A stretch of 24,052 bases of DNA from Crocinitomicaceae bacterium (GCA_023264075.1 JALQTG010000239.1:1-24052), one strand, 5' to 3'. Counted from the first letter of the stretch, positions 1-8,399 are shown. The notes: generated by a model from the sequence alone, not told the origin. Numbers and translations are program-made.

Positions 1-996
1 GCTTTGTTTGAGAATCGTAAGCTTCACAAGCTAGATATCCCTGGTTTTTCTCCTGGTCGCCTAAATGCACTTAATAAGAAAGAAGCACTTCTCCTCGCGG
101 AGAAAGAACTTCACTTCATCGAACGGAATAATATTCAAACACAGTTTTATTTGGAAGAAGGTTATCCTCATCGGCTTAAAAACTGTCCGGACGCCCCATT
201 ATTGCTCCATTCGATAGGAAACGCGTCAACAAACCCCCCAAAAACAATTTCCATTGTTGGAACACGCAATGTATCCACATATGGTCATATTATTGTGGAA
301 GAATTGATTGAAGCGCTCGCTCCCTATGATGTGCAAGTAGTTTCTGGTTTGGCTTACGGGGTCGATATTCTCGCGCATCGTGCATGCGTAAAGCACGGCG
401 TGTCAACCATTGGTGTTTTAGGCCATGGTCTTGATCGCATCTATCCACATCAACACCGATCTACAGCACAAAAAATGATAGAAAACGGCGGGTTGTTCAC
501 TGAATTTCCCTCGGGGACCAATCCAGATCGAGAAAATTTTCCACGAAGAAATCGTATTGTAGCAGGGTTAACTGATGCCACCATCGTCATTGAAAGCAGT
601 TTAAAAGGCGGTTCATTAATTACAGCAAACCTGGCCAATGATTACAACAGAGATGTTTTCGCTTACCCCGGAAATGTTTTCAACACGTATTCAAAAGGGT
701 GTAACGCGTTGATTGCTTCCAATCGCGCGCACCTCGTAACTTGTGGGGCGGACATTATTCAGCTCTTGGGTTGGGAAATGAAAGAAAATAAAGCCGTACA
801 GCGGAAACTGTATCCCGATTTATCCCCTGATGAACGGAGCGTTGTTCAAAGCCTTGATGAGGCTCCAGAAACAAGTATCGATGTGTTGGCTGTACGTTTA
901 AAGAAACCGATATCCTGGCTTAGCAGCACATTACTCACGCTTGAATTACAGGGCGTAGTAATGTGTCTGCCAGGAAAAAAGTACAGGTTAACTTAG
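1..996 (+). CDS. dprA: DNA-processing protein DprA (5' end outside window)
   Basis: DprA (Smf) binds incoming single-stranded DNA during natural transformation and loads RecA on it. The frame is open from the first base of the window, so the true start and roughly the first 35-40 residues lie upstream; a TTG at base 4 is not a convincing start. Seen in order: the Rossmann-like core with GTRNVSTYG, SGLAYGVDILAHRA, the GHGLDRIYP strand, the FPRRNRIVAGL segment and ESSLKGGSLITA. A C-terminal winged-helix-like segment of about 60 residues ends in GKKYRLT. These motifs are diagnostic of the family. The stop codon interlocks by 4 bases with the stop of the converging bacilliredoxin gene. A ComF-family gene lies about 2 kb away, which fits a competence role, although DprA is also common in bacteria not known to be competent. 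Confidence 0.95.
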   Translation, partial: ALFENRKLHKLDIPGFSPGRLNALNKKEALLLAEKELHFIERNNIQTQFYLEEGYPHRLKNCPDAPLLLHSIGNASTNPPKTISIVGTRNVSTYGHIIVEELIEALAPYDVQVVSGLAYGVDILAHRACVKHGVSTIGVLGHGLDRIYPHQHRSTAQKMIENGGLFTEFPSGTNPDRENFPRRNRIVAGLTDATIVIESSLKGGSLITANLANDYNRDVFAYPGNVFNTYSKGCNALIASNRAHLVTCGADIIQLLGWEMKENKAVQRKLYPDLSPDERSVVQSLDEAPETSIDVLAVRLKKPISWLSSTLLTLELQGVVMCLPGKKYRLT

Positions 997-1406
997 CAAT
1001 ACGCCTTGTATGCTTCTTTCAGGTTTTCAGCAATCATTTGTGCTGTTCCCCCTTCAATGTGATGACGCTCTAAGAAGTGAACCAACTTCCCGTCTTTAAA
1101 AAGTGCTATAGATGGAGAAGATGGAGGATAAGGCAAGAAATATTTACGTGCTTGCGCCACTGCTTCACCGTCAACTCCTGCAAAAACAGTAACTAACTTT
1201 GCTGGCACAACATCATTCTGAATGGATAATTTTACTCCTGGGCGCATGTTCCCTGCAGCACATCCACATACTGAATTTACTACCACGAGCAACGAACCAG
1301 TGGAATTGTTAATCGTTTGATCAACTTGTTCTGCGGAAGTTAACGATTCAAAACCTGCAGAAACAAGATCTTCTTTCATCGGTGCAATTAATTCTGGAGG
1401 ATACAT
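993..1406 (-). CDS. BrxA/BrxB-family bacilliredoxin
   Basis: This 137-residue protein matches the YphP/YqiW (BrxA/BrxB) family, thioredoxin-fold proteins that in Bacillus remove bacillithiol from mixed disulfides on proteins. It starts MYPPELIAPMKEDL and carries the family's active site C47-G48-C49 in NSVCGCAAGNMRPG. The segment PYPPSSPSIALFKDGK and the HHIEG stretch are also typical. An extra cysteine is the last residue. The length is close to that of the family. Whether this organism makes bacillithiol cannot be told from the window, so the disulfide partner is open. The ATG is preceded by an A/T-rich stretch without a Shine-Dalgarno sequence, usual for this phylum. It is probably transcribed alone, from a box at 1432-1439. 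Confidence 0.9.
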   Translation of the reverse strand: MYPPELIAPMKEDLVSAGFESLTSAEQVDQTINNSTGSLLVVVNSVCGCAAGNMRPGVKLSIQNDVVPAKLVTVFAGVDGEAVAQARKYFLPYPPSSPSIALFKDGKLVHFLERHHIEGGTAQMIAENLKEAYKAYC

Positions 1407-1431
1407 AGTATTTCGTTTTTATTTGTTGGAA

Positions 1432-1439
1432 CAAAGATA
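1432..1439 (-). promoter_or_regulatory. Candidate -7 box for the bacilliredoxin gene
   Basis: On the minus strand TATCTTTG matches the Bacteroidota -7 consensus TAnnTTTG and lies 25 bases before the ATG at 1406. I see no TTG at the expected 17-23 base distance upstream, so only half of the promoter is supported. Confidence 0.35.
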
Positions 1440-1513
1440 TAAACCCTTTTCCAAAATCACCGATGAAATTAAAATTTATTAATAATCATTCTAAATAGAA
1501 AAGGCTGTTGCAG

Positions 1514-2560
1514 TTACTCCTCTTTAAGATAATTTTGAAATCGCACGATACTCACCTCTTCAAGGAGTTCATGATGATCGACCAAATGCTCCACGAAATG
1601 CCGCGCAAAATAAGGGGCAATCATATATCCTTTTGTTCCCATTCCATTAAAAATGTAAATCCTTTTGTGTTTAGGGTGTTCACCAATTAAGGGACGGCGA
1701 TCAGCAACAGTAGGACGGATTCCTGCCTCGTGAGCAGCAACGTGAAAGGGCTTTTTAATGAGGTCTGAATATTGACTGAGTAACTCCTCCTTTGCCTCTT
1801 CAGTAAGCGATAAATCGGTTGTTTTCCAGGTGAATGTTGCTCCTAGTTTATAAACGTCATTATGGGTTGGAAGTATAAAACATTTTCTATTCACAATTTC
1901 CTTGGTATCTAACCCTTGAATATTGAGGGTAAGCACCTCTCCTTTCGTTGTTTCCAACGGTAAATACTGAAAAAATGGGTTTTGCTTCCCCCTATATCCT
2001 TCCGAAAAAACAATGGCGTCAAAGCGTTCCCCGTTATAGGAAGATTGGTCCACGTCAAGCTGGTCGAAATCAAACTCCTCCGTCCTTAATATACCTTTTC
2101 TACGAAGATATGTCTGGTTAGCATCTAAAAATGTTTTGGCATCAATATAACCAGGGCACTTTACAACTCCAGTACCGAATTCCTCTCGGACATAAGGTGG
2201 GGTATCATCCGTTGAAATAGGGAATATATAGTTCCTATACTCCTCATCTCGTTCTCGCTCAAGCCAAAGCTCACGTTCATGCGCTGTTGAAAAAGCACGT
2301 CGAATCGTTCGTTCAAAAAAGAATTGTTGTCCTGTTTTCCGCTCAAGATCGGAATAAAACTCCATTAAAAAAGGAATAAGCTCATCTCCCATCCAAGTTT
2401 TGACCATCTTGCGAAACGTCATGGGATTAATCATTCCAGCGGCAATTGCCGAACTATGGTTTATACCACTATCAATTAAAGTAACCTGACAATCTCTACG
2501 CAAAATTTCATGCGCAACACAAATTCCAGCTAGACCCCCGCCTACTATTAATGTTTTCAC
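1514..2560 (-). CDS. FAD-dependent oxidoreductase, DAO family (substrate unknown)
   Basis: A 348-residue flavoprotein of the D-amino-acid-oxidase/glycine-oxidase type fold. The N-terminus MKTLIVGGGLAGICVAHEIL is an ADP-binding beta-alpha-beta unit with GGGLAG, followed by an acidic-end strand (VTLIDSG). Near the C-terminus AGIRPTVADRRPLIGEHP and FNGMGTKGYMIAPYFA resemble the second FAD-contacting region of this family and of the MnmC oxidoreductase domain. Family members oxidise amines or amino acids, but nothing here fixes the substrate. The start codon is GTG at 2558-2560; no in-frame ATG lies closer to the flavin motif, and the GTG gives a normal family N-terminus. The gene follows a small lipoprotein gene by about 60 bases on the same strand and may be co-transcribed with it. 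Confidence 0.8.
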   Translation of the reverse strand: MKTLIVGGGLAGICVAHEILRRDCQVTLIDSGINHSSAIAAGMINPMTFRKMVKTWMGDELIPFLMEFYSDLERKTGQQFFFERTIRRAFSTAHERELWLERERDEEYRNYIFPISTDDTPPYVREEFGTGVVKCPGYIDAKTFLDANQTYLRRKGILRTEEFDFDQLDVDQSSYNGERFDAIVFSEGYRGKQNPFFQYLPLETTKGEVLTLNIQGLDTKEIVNRKCFILPTHNDVYKLGATFTWKTTDLSLTEEAKEELLSQYSDLIKKPFHVAAHEAGIRPTVADRRPLIGEHPKHKRIYIFNGMGTKGYMIAPYFARHFVEHLVDHHELLEEVSIVRFQNYLKEE

Positions 2561-2601
2561 TTCAGGAGTTATTTGTTATTCTGTGCAGATTTAACACTAA
2601 G

Positions 2602-2615
2602 CACTTTCGAAAGTG
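2602..2615. repeat. 14-bp perfect palindrome between two minus-strand genes
   Basis: CACTTTCGAAAGTG is a perfect palindrome 4 bases past the lipoprotein stop codon. Outer segments ACTAA (2596-2600) and TTAGT (2620-2624) can extend the stem with small bulges. No T run follows on the minus strand, so it is not a standard terminator. It could be an RNA-processing hairpin or a protein-binding site. Confidence 0.5.
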
Positions 2616-2619
2616 AGCA

Positions 2620-2934
2620 TTAGTCCTCAAATTTATAATTCTCCATTGGAATATTAATTTCGAACTCGTACCCAACATAGCGTGTACTCAAGAACGCAAT
2701 TAAATTATTGATTTTATTATTGTCTTTGCCGTGCAACAAATTGAATGTCAATTCCTTAACAAGCTTTCCGTCATCATAAGCATATTCAATTGCACTCAAT
2801 ACCGCCATGGCTTCACCGTTGAAATAAACTGTGTTTTGCTCGGTTGTAAACCCTTCAATACTATACTGCTTCAATACGGAACAAGAAGCCAGTGCGATGA
2901 GCGAAAAAAGTAGGACAAAGCGTTTCATAATCAT
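2620..2934 (-). CDS. Small lipoprotein of unknown function
   Basis: I do not recognise the family. The 104-residue product has a clear lipoprotein signal: basic start (MKRF), a hydrophobic stretch of about 12 residues and the lipobox L15-A16-S17-C18, so the mature protein would be about 87 residues, lipid-anchored at Cys18. The mature part is mixed polar with no membrane segment and looks like a small beta-rich domain (alternating residues in EIEFEI-like stretches near the end). There are two possible ATG starts, 2934 and 2928; the second gives the more usual MKRF start, and the signal is intact either way. An AT-rich region with a near-match to the -7 box (TATCTTTA) lies upstream. It sits between the comF-like gene and the FAD oxidoreductase on the same strand. 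Confidence 0.7.
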   Translation of the reverse strand: MIMKRFVLLFSLIALASCSVLKQYSIEGFTTEQNTVYFNGEAMAVLSAIEYAYDDGKLVKELTFNLLHGKDNNKINNLIAFLSTRYVGYEFEINIPMENYKFED

Positions 2935-2987
2935 AATTGTTTGTTTTATCTGATAAAGATATATAATAAATTCGTTGAATTACTTAA

Positions 2988-3725
2988 TTACTTGGCAATT
3001 GCCAATGTAAAAATAGACACTTTTATTGTTGGGTATTGCTGAATCAGGGTGCGCGCAGCAGCTTCCAGGGTTGCCCCTGTTGTCAACACGTCATCTACTA
3101 AAACCACATGGGAATAATGAGCTTTCACTCGTTGGTTTACCATAAATATATCCGCTACATTATCCCATCGATCAAAACGATCCTTTTTTGTTTGCGATGC
3201 GTGATGCCTTTTTCTTTTTAATAAATGTACGACTGGAATTCCGGATTTATCAGCCAATCCTCTTCCTATCAATTCACTTTGATTGTACCCCCTACTGAAT
3301 TCCTTTTTGCTGTGTAAGGGAATGGGGACGATTGCATCAACATTCTCAAGATAGCGCGTGTTTGCTAATCGACTGCCTAATCGCCCTCCGAAGTCTACAG
3401 CGAGATCTTTTGCGCCTTTATACTTAATTGCATGAAGCACCTTTTGAGTGGAACTACCTGTTCTAAAAAATAATAATGCATATGCTTGCAGAATAGGAAC
3501 TCGTCCCCAAAACAACTCATCACACGGAGTATGTTCCACCGATCTTTCATAGTGGGTATAATCCAATTCGTTGTCACACCCGAAACAAATAAAAGGAGCT
3601 CTCTCAGTTGTTTCTCCAGAACAAATTTCACAGGTATTTGGATAAAGCAAGGACAAAAATCCGTTCCAGTTATTGTGTAAAAAATCGTAAGCCGCTGTCT
3701 GCTTGAATCGTAGTAGATTTATCAT
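2988..3725 (-). CDS. comF: ComF-family phosphoribosyltransferase-like protein
   Basis: ComF-family proteins are needed for DNA transformation in several bacteria, where they act in the cytoplasm on incoming single-stranded DNA. Seen here: an N-terminal zinc-ribbon-like double pair C32-x2-C35 and C47-x2-C50 (numbered from the ATG at 3725), then a type I phosphoribosyltransferase domain. That domain has the segment VPIPLHSKKEFSRGYNQSE and the PRPP-loop motif VVLVDDVLTTGATLEA (Asp211-Asp212). The length of 245 residues is normal for the family. An upstream in-frame TTG at 3737 would add four residues; the ATG is preferred. The gene heads a minus-strand run including a lipoprotein gene 53 bases downstream. 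Together with dprA it suggests that the organism can take up DNA (inference). Confidence 0.9.
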   Translation of the reverse strand: MINLLRFKQTAAYDFLHNNWNGFLSLLYPNTCEICSGETTERAPFICFGCDNELDYTHYERSVEHTPCDELFWGRVPILQAYALLFFRTGSSTQKVLHAIKYKGAKDLAVDFGGRLGSRLANTRYLENVDAIVPIPLHSKKEFSRGYNQSELIGRGLADKSGIPVVHLLKRKRHHASQTKKDRFDRWDNVADIFMVNQRVKAHYSHVVLVDDVLTTGATLEAAARTLIQQYPTIKVSIFTLAIAK

Positions 3726-3799
3726 CTCTTTTAACAACTGAATGTTCGTAAGATAGCATATTTTTTTCTCATAATTGCTTCATTTTGACTTAATTTTAT

Positions 3800-3809
3800 A
3801 GAACGTTCT
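3800..3809. repeat. 10-bp palindrome AGAACGTTCT upstream of comF
   Basis: A perfect palindrome 75 bases before the comF ATG on its promoter side. It resembles no regulator site I can name with confidence; it differs from the Bacillus LexA site, which has four bases between GAAC and GTTC. Confidence 0.3.
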
Positions 3810-3861
3810 TTTAAATAGTGACTCTTCAAGTAGTTAGGATAAGCAAGTTAAATTAATCGAT

Positions 3862-3988
3862 GAATCCACATTAATTTTCTGTGAATATCTTTTAATGTAG
3901 TGTTAATAATCGCCCCCTGCTCGACTAATCAAGGGATTACGCTTTTTTCAAAATTTTATCCACAATCTGAAACTCAATTTGTGAATTT
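3862..3988. promoter_or_regulatory. DnaA-box-like cluster upstream of nrdB
   Basis: 3956-3964 reads TTATCCACA, a perfect match to the DnaA box TTATNCACA. Three weaker sites flank it. 3880-3888 is ATATTCACA on the minus strand (one mismatch). 3980-3988 is AAATTCACA on the minus strand and 3862-3870 is GAATCCACA on the plus strand (two mismatches each). In E. coli the nrdAB promoter is controlled by DnaA binding, so a cluster in front of an RNR operon is suggestive; the weaker sites could be chance in AT-rich DNA. Confidence 0.45.
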
Positions 3989-4095
3989 CTTTAGTTGTAA
4001 GGGAAACAAATTTTGACAATTTTTGTACCACTACTTCAAGCGAATTATTATTCTTCCCTGAGGAGTTAAAAAATTAATTTAAGGAACAAAAAAAC

Positions 4096-4116
4096 GTGCA
4101 GTTCAACAAATTGCAC
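4096..4116 (+). promoter_or_regulatory. Inverted repeat just upstream of the nrdB promoter box
   Basis: GTGCAGTT-CAACA-AATTGCAC forms an 8-bp stem (one G.U if RNA) with a 5-base loop. The right arm TTGCAC is repeated at 4128-4133, overlapping the candidate -7 box at 4123-4130. If transcription starts just after that box, the repeat lies in the promoter and would be an operator rather than an RNA hairpin. Confidence 0.45.
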
Positions 4117-4122
4117 TTGAGA

Positions 4123-4130
4123 TATTTTTG
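4123..4130 (+). promoter_or_regulatory. Candidate -7 box for nrdBA
   Basis: TATTTTTG matches TAnnTTTG exactly and ends 21 bases before the nrdB ATG. There is no TTG at the usual 17-23 base spacing upstream; an inverted repeat occupies that position instead, which would fit a repressed or activator-dependent promoter (inference). Confidence 0.4.
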
Positions 4131-4151
4131 CACTAATAAAAACGGTAATAA

Positions 4152-5126
4152 ATGGCACAAAACGAACCAATTTTAGAAGAAAACAAAGACCGATTTGTTC
4201 TTTTTCCGATCAAACACGATGACATCTGGTCTTTCTATAAGAAGGCAGAGGCTAGTTTTTGGACAGCAGAAGAAATCGACTTGTCACCAGACTTGATTGA
4301 CTGGGAAAATAAGTTAACAGAAGACGAGCGTTATTTCATTAAACACGTTCTTGCATTTTTCGCTGCATCTGATGGAATTGTTAATGAAAATTTAGCAGAA
4401 AACTTTGTGGCGGAAGTACAATATACAGAAGCTAAGTTTTTCTATGGTTTTCAAATCGCAATGGAAAACATCCATTCAGAAACTTACTCACTGTTGATTG
4501 ATACATATATTAAAGACAGTGAAGACAAACGTGGTTTATTTAATGCTATCGAAACCATGGCGTGTGTGAAGAAGAAAGCAGACTGGGCATTGCGATGGAT
4601 TGACGAGGGAAGTTTTGCGGAACGATTAATTGCATTCGCAGCTGTGGAAGGAATCTTTTTCTCAGGGTCGTTTTGTTCCATTTTCTGGTTAAAGAAAAGA
4701 GGGTTGATGCCAGGTTTAGCGTTCTCAAATGAATTAATTTCAAGAGATGAAGGGTTGCATTGTGACTTCGCTTGTTTGCTATACAACAATCACCTAGTAA
4801 ATAAATTACCCGAAGAACAAGTGCGTTCAATTATACTTGACGCTGTAGAAATTGAAAAAGAATTCATTCTTGAGGCTCTGCCCGTTCGTCTGATTGGAAT
4901 GAATTCAGACTTGATGTCACAATACATTGAATTCGTAGCAGACCGTTTACTTTCTGAGTTAGGCTGCAAGAAAGAGTACAACTCTACAAATCCATTTGAC
5001 TTTATGGATATGATTTCAATTCAAGGAAAAACCAATTTCTTTGAAAAACGCGTTGCAGAATACCAGAAAGCAGGAGTAATGGCAGGAAACGACAAGCAGT
5101 CGTTCTCGATGGATGAAGAATTTTAA
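4152..5126 (+). CDS. nrdB: Class Ia ribonucleotide reductase small subunit (R2)
   Basis: R2 holds the di-iron centre and tyrosyl radical that start each catalytic cycle in the large subunit. All metal ligands are present with family spacing: D74, E105, H108 (in ENIHSETY), E166, E200 and H203, and the radical tyrosine is Y112. W37 corresponds to the Trp of the long-range electron path (W48 in E. coli). The C-terminal tail ends FSMDEEF, an acidic/aromatic tail of the kind that docks on R1. The length of 324 residues fits a compact R2. The ATG follows an A-rich leader. nrdA starts 36 bases downstream, so the two are one operon in the order B then A, the reverse of E. coli. The radical tyrosine and normal ligands argue for an Fe-type NrdB rather than the Mn/Fe or metal-free kinds. 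Confidence 0.97.
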   Translation: MAQNEPILEENKDRFVLFPIKHDDIWSFYKKAEASFWTAEEIDLSPDLIDWENKLTEDERYFIKHVLAFFAASDGIVNENLAENFVAEVQYTEAKFFYGFQIAMENIHSETYSLLIDTYIKDSEDKRGLFNAIETMACVKKKADWALRWIDEGSFAERLIAFAAVEGIFFSGSFCSIFWLKKRGLMPGLAFSNELISRDEGLHCDFACLLYNNHLVNKLPEEQVRSIILDAVEIEKEFILEALPVRLIGMNSDLMSQYIEFVADRLLSELGCKKEYNSTNPFDFMDMISIQGKTNFFEKRVAEYQKAGVMAGNDKQSFSMDEEF

Positions 5127-5162
5127 AAAACCTAATGAACACTAAAAATAAACGCACAACGT

Positions 5163-7523
5163 ATGTATGTAGTTAAGAGAGACGGAAGAAAAGAAGCGGT
5201 GAAATTTGACAAAATCACTGCCCGCATCAAAAAGATGAGTTACGGATTAGACCCACTTGTATCACCAGAGGCGGTAGCCATGAAGGTGATTGAGGGTATT
5301 TTCGATGGCGTAACAACAACACAATTGGATAGTTTAGCGGCAGAGGTTGCAGCAGCAAAAACTATTGATCATCCAGATTACGCGTTATTGGCATCGCGAA
5401 TTTCAGTCTCCAATCTTCATAAGAACACCAAAAAAACGTTCTCTGAAACGATGGAGGATTTATATCACTACATCGATCCAAAGACGAATCAAAATGCATC
5501 TTTATTAGCAGAAGATGTTTTCAATATTATTCAAGAAAATCGCGACTTTTTAGATTCAAGCATCATTTACGATAGAGACTTTCGTTATGATTACTTCGGT
5601 TTTAAAACCTTAGAGCGCTCGTATTTATTGAAACTCGATGGTGAAATCGCCGAACGACCACAACACATGTTGATGCGTGTAGCGTTAGGAATTCATAAGT
5701 CGGACATTAAGTCGGCTATCAAGACCTATAATTTAATGTCAGAGGGTTGGTTTACACATGCAACTCCAACTTTATTTAACGCAGGGACACCGAAACCACA
5801 AATGTCATCTTGTTTCTTGTTAACCATGAAAGAAGATAGTATCGCTGGTATTTACCAAACACTGCAATCCTGCGCGCAAATCTCTCAATCTGCCGGAGGA
5901 ATTGGACTCGCTTTACATGATATTCGCGCAAAAGGGTCTTACATTAAAGGAACAAACGGAACATCAAACGGAATCGTTCCTATGTTACGTGTATTTAATG
6001 ATACAGCGCGTTACGTTGATCAAGGTGGGGGGAAACGTAAAGGTTCTTTTGCAATGTATCTAGAGCCTTGGCATGCGGATGTGTTTGACTTCCTTGAAAT
6101 GAAGAAAAATCATGGAAAAGAAGAAAACAGAGCGCGTGACTTATTCTACGCATTGTGGATTCCAGATTTATTCATGGAGCGTGTTGAATCCAATGGTGAG
6201 TGGACCTTAATGTGTCCGAACGAATGTCCTGGCCTATCCGAAACTTACGGTAAAGAGTTTGAAACCCTATATACAAAGTATGAATCAGAAGGAAAGGGAC
6301 GTAAAACGATCAAAGCACAGGATCTGTGGTTTAAGATTTTAGAATCGCAAATTGAAACAGGAACACCATACATGTTGTACAAAGATGCTGCAAACAGCAA
6401 ATCGAATCAACAAAACCTAGGTGTTATCAAATCTTCAAACTTGTGTACAGAAATTATTGAATATACAGCACCAGACGAGGTTGCAGTGTGTAATTTGGCT
6501 TCATTAGCATTGCCAAAATATGTAACGGATGAAGGGACTTTTGACCACGATCAACTATTTGAGGTAACCTACCAAGCCACCATCAATTTGAATAGAATTA
6601 TTGATGGTAACTACTACCCTGTGGAAGAAGCGCGAAATTCAAACTTGCGTCACCGACCAATTGGATTAGGAGTTCAAGGTTTGGCCGATGCGTTCATTTT
6701 AATGCGTATGCCTTTTGATTCCGCAGAGGCGAAGCAAATGAATAAGGAAATCTTTGAAACAATCTATTATGCCGCTATGACAGCGTCGAAAGATTTAGCA
6801 AAAGAAGAAGGGCCATATGAAACATTTGCTGGGTCTCCAGTGTCGAAAGGAATCTTTCAATTCGATATGTGGAATGTGAAACCAACCAACCGTTGGGAGT
6901 GGGATGTGTTGCGCGAAGAAGTGAAAGAACATGGTGTTCGTAACTCCTTGCTAGTAGCACCAATGCCAACTGCATCAACGGCACAAATTTTAGGAAACAA
7001 TGAGTGTTTTGAGCCATATACGTCGAACATCTACACACGACGCGTACTCTCTGGAGAGTTTATTATCGTGAATAAACACTTATTAAAGGACCTTGTGAAG
7101 GAAGGTCTATGGAACAACACGATGCGTCAAAAATTAATGGCGTCGAATGGCTCTGTTCAGGATATTCCAGAAATACCTCAACATATTAAGGACTTGTACA
7201 AAACTGCTTGGGAAATCTCTCAAAAAGCAATTATTGAACAAGCCGCTGATCGTGGGGCGTACATCTGTCAATCACAGTCATTAAACATTTTCATGGAAAA
7301 CGCAAACTTTGGTAAATTGACTTCCATGCACTTCTACGGCTGGAAAAAAGGACTTAAAACAGGAATGTATTACCTTAGAACAAAAGCTGCGACAGACGCG
7401 ATTAAGTTTACAGTAGATAAAGCACTTACGGAAAAACCCGAAGAGCTTACTGCCGAAAAAATTCAAGCCCAAGTAGCGTGTTCATTGGATGATCCTGACA
7501 ACTGTGAAATGTGTAGTGGTTAA
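5163..7523 (+). CDS. nrdA: Class Ia ribonucleotide reductase large subunit (R1)
   Basis: R1 reduces ribonucleoside diphosphates to deoxy forms. An N-terminal ATP-cone (about residues 1-90, beginning [16 protein letters not shown]) is the overall activity switch. Active-site residues are all visible: C217 (SSCFLL), N426-C428-E430 (NLCTEI), C443 (VCNLASL), the radical-transfer pair Y736-Y737, and the tail cysteines C781 and C784 (CEMC) that re-reduce the site. The phosphate-binding segment is [20 protein letters not shown]. Numbering is one residue short of human RRM1, so this is the eukaryote-like NrdA subtype rather than the E. coli one. The 786-residue length is complete. It is translated after nrdB and ends before a strong terminator. 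Confidence 0.97.
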   Translation: MYVVKRDGRKEAVKFDKITARIKKMSYGLDPLVSPEAVAMKVIEGIFDGVTTTQLDSLAAEVAAAKTIDHPDYALLASRISVSNLHKNTKKTFSETMEDLYHYIDPKTNQNASLLAEDVFNIIQENRDFLDSSIIYDRDFRYDYFGFKTLERSYLLKLDGEIAERPQHMLMRVALGIHKSDIKSAIKTYNLMSEGWFTHATPTLFNAGTPKPQMSSCFLLTMKEDSIAGIYQTLQSCAQISQSAGGIGLALHDIRAKGSYIKGTNGTSNGIVPMLRVFNDTARYVDQGGGKRKGSFAMYLEPWHADVFDFLEMKKNHGKEENRARDLFYALWIPDLFMERVESNGEWTLMCPNECPGLSETYGKEFETLYTKYESEGKGRKTIKAQDLWFKILESQIETGTPYMLYKDAANSKSNQQNLGVIKSSNLCTEIIEYTAPDEVAVCNLASLALPKYVTDEGTFDHDQLFEVTYQATINLNRIIDGNYYPVEEARNSNLRHRPIGLGVQGLADAFILMRMPFDSAEAKQMNKEIFETIYYAAMTASKDLAKEEGPYETFAGSPVSKGIFQFDMWNVKPTNRWEWDVLREEVKEHGVRNSLLVAPMPTASTAQILGNNECFEPYTSNIYTRRVLSGEFIIVNKHLLKDLVKEGLWNNTMRQKLMASNGSVQDIPEIPQHIKDLYKTAWEISQKAIIEQAADRGAYICQSQSLNIFMENANFGKLTSMHFYGWKKGLKTGMYYLRTKAATDAIKFTVDKALTEKPEELTAEKIQAQVACSLDDPDNCEMCSG

Positions 7524-7556
7524 TAATTGTGCCGTTTTTATTATGCTACTCAATTC

Positions 7557-7586
7557 AAAAACGCGCTCCCTGGAGCGCGTTTTTTT
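7557..7586. terminator. Bidirectional terminator between nrdA and the phenylalanine hydroxylase gene
   Basis: ACGCGCTC-CCTG-GAGCGCGT is an 8-bp GC-rich stem followed by T7, and preceded by A4 in the plus direction. It can end nrdBA on the plus strand and the converging gene (stop codon at 7594) on the minus strand. Confidence 0.9.
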
Positions 7587-7593
7587 GTTCTCG

Positions 7594-8334
7594 TCACAAA
7601 ACAGAAGCAAGGTGTTTTTCCATTTCTGGAACAGCTGCCAATAGTTGGTCAAACGACTCAATAACAAAATACTTCTCCTGAATCTTAGTGTTATCGAAAT
7701 CCGTATTCATAATTTCCTTCACATCAAACGGCAAACGCATTGGCACATCTCCTATACTAAACTGCGTCTCTCCGATAGAAGAAAGAATACCTGCCCCATA
7801 GATTTTTAGGCGGTCAGCCCCTTGAATCAATCCAAACTCAATTGTAAACCAGTATACGCGACCTAGCATTTCAATATGTTTAGGACTGTTTTCATAGTTC
7901 ATTCCCATTCCCCCAATACGGTGAAAAAAATCACAAAATGTTGGGTTGGTTAACAATGGCATATGCCCAAAAGCGTCATGGAACATATCCGGCTCAGATA
8001 AGTAGTCCAGTTCCTTCATAGAACGCAGCCAGGCGGAAGATGGGAATTTTCGTTCAGATAGCATTTCAAAGAAATTACGCTGATCAATTATTCCTGGAAC
8101 CACAACAATCTCCCAACCAGTTAGCTCTTTTAGCCGCTGATTCACTCTTCTGAAATCAGGAATTGTTCCTGCAGAAAACCCAATTTTATCAAGGCCCTCC
8201 AAATAATTTTTGTCCACCACCCCTTGCAGCTGTTTCCACTGTCTTTCAAATAAAACCCGCCATACTTTTCGGTCCTCATCTGTATACTGATCATACTCCT
8301 GACGAAGCCCTTCAATTAATGCATATGTTTTCAT
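7594..8334 (-). CDS. phhA: Phenylalanine-4-hydroxylase (aromatic amino acid hydroxylase)
   Basis: This pterin-dependent non-heme iron enzyme converts phenylalanine to tyrosine with O2. The iron site is complete: H119 and H124 in PDMFHDAFGHMPLLTNP and E166 in RVYWFTIEFGL. Both segments closely resemble those of Pseudomonas PhhA. At 246 residues it is the compact catalytic form without the N-terminal ACT regulatory domain of animal enzymes. I chose the ATG at 8334. The frame stays open further upstream, but that extension would be translated through a terminator hairpin and gives a hydrophobic non-family sequence. No carbinolamine dehydratase gene is adjacent. The gene stands alone between divergent and convergent neighbours, and its leader holds a promoter, a small ORF and a terminator, suggesting attenuation. 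A tryptophan or tyrosine hydroxylase is possible but the bacterial family is mostly phenylalanine-specific. Confidence 0.93.
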   Translation of the reverse strand: MKTYALIEGLRQEYDQYTDEDRKVWRVLFERQWKQLQGVVDKNYLEGLDKIGFSAGTIPDFRRVNQRLKELTGWEIVVVPGIIDQRNFFEMLSERKFPSSAWLRSMKELDYLSEPDMFHDAFGHMPLLTNPTFCDFFHRIGGMGMNYENSPKHIEMLGRVYWFTIEFGLIQGADRLKIYGAGILSSIGETQFSIGDVPMRLPFDVKEIMNTDFDNTKIQEKYFVIESFDQLLAAVPEMEKHLASVL

Positions 8335-8344
8335 ATTCAAGCAT

Positions 8345-8372
8345 AAAAAAAGCCCGACTATATTAGCCGGGC
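8345..8372 (-). terminator. Intrinsic terminator in the leader of phhA (candidate attenuator)
   Basis: As minus-strand RNA, GCCCGGCUA-AUA-UAGUCGGGC is a 9-bp stem including one G.U pair, followed directly by seven U (8345-8351). On the opposite strand that G.U becomes an A.C mismatch and there is no T run, so the structure belongs to the phhA transcript. It ends 10 bases before the phhA ATG, and no other minus-strand gene lies upstream for it to terminate. Confidence 0.8.
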
Positions 8373-8399
8373 CTATGATTATTAATTCTATATTTCGTA

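Larger units (their letters stand above)
3726..4151. other. Divergent intergenic region between comF and nrdB
   Basis: This 426-base gene-free stretch separates divergent comF and nrdB. It is AT-rich and holds a 10-bp palindrome (3800-3809), a cluster of DnaA-box-like sites (3862-3988), an inverted repeat (4096-4116) and a -7 promoter box (4123-4130). I find no tRNA or plausible ORF in it, and no pair of NrdR boxes of the ACAC-N8-GTGT type. Confidence 0.6.

Noticed and set aside
3800..3809. AGAACGTTCT as a LexA (SOS) site
   Set aside because: It lacks the four-base gap of the Bacillus LexA site and differs from the E. coli site; kept only as an unassigned palindrome.
3862..3988. The DnaA boxes as a chromosomal replication origin
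   Set aside because: Only one perfect box, no dnaA or dnaN nearby and no obvious AT-rich unwinding repeats; a regulatory role at nrdBA fits better.
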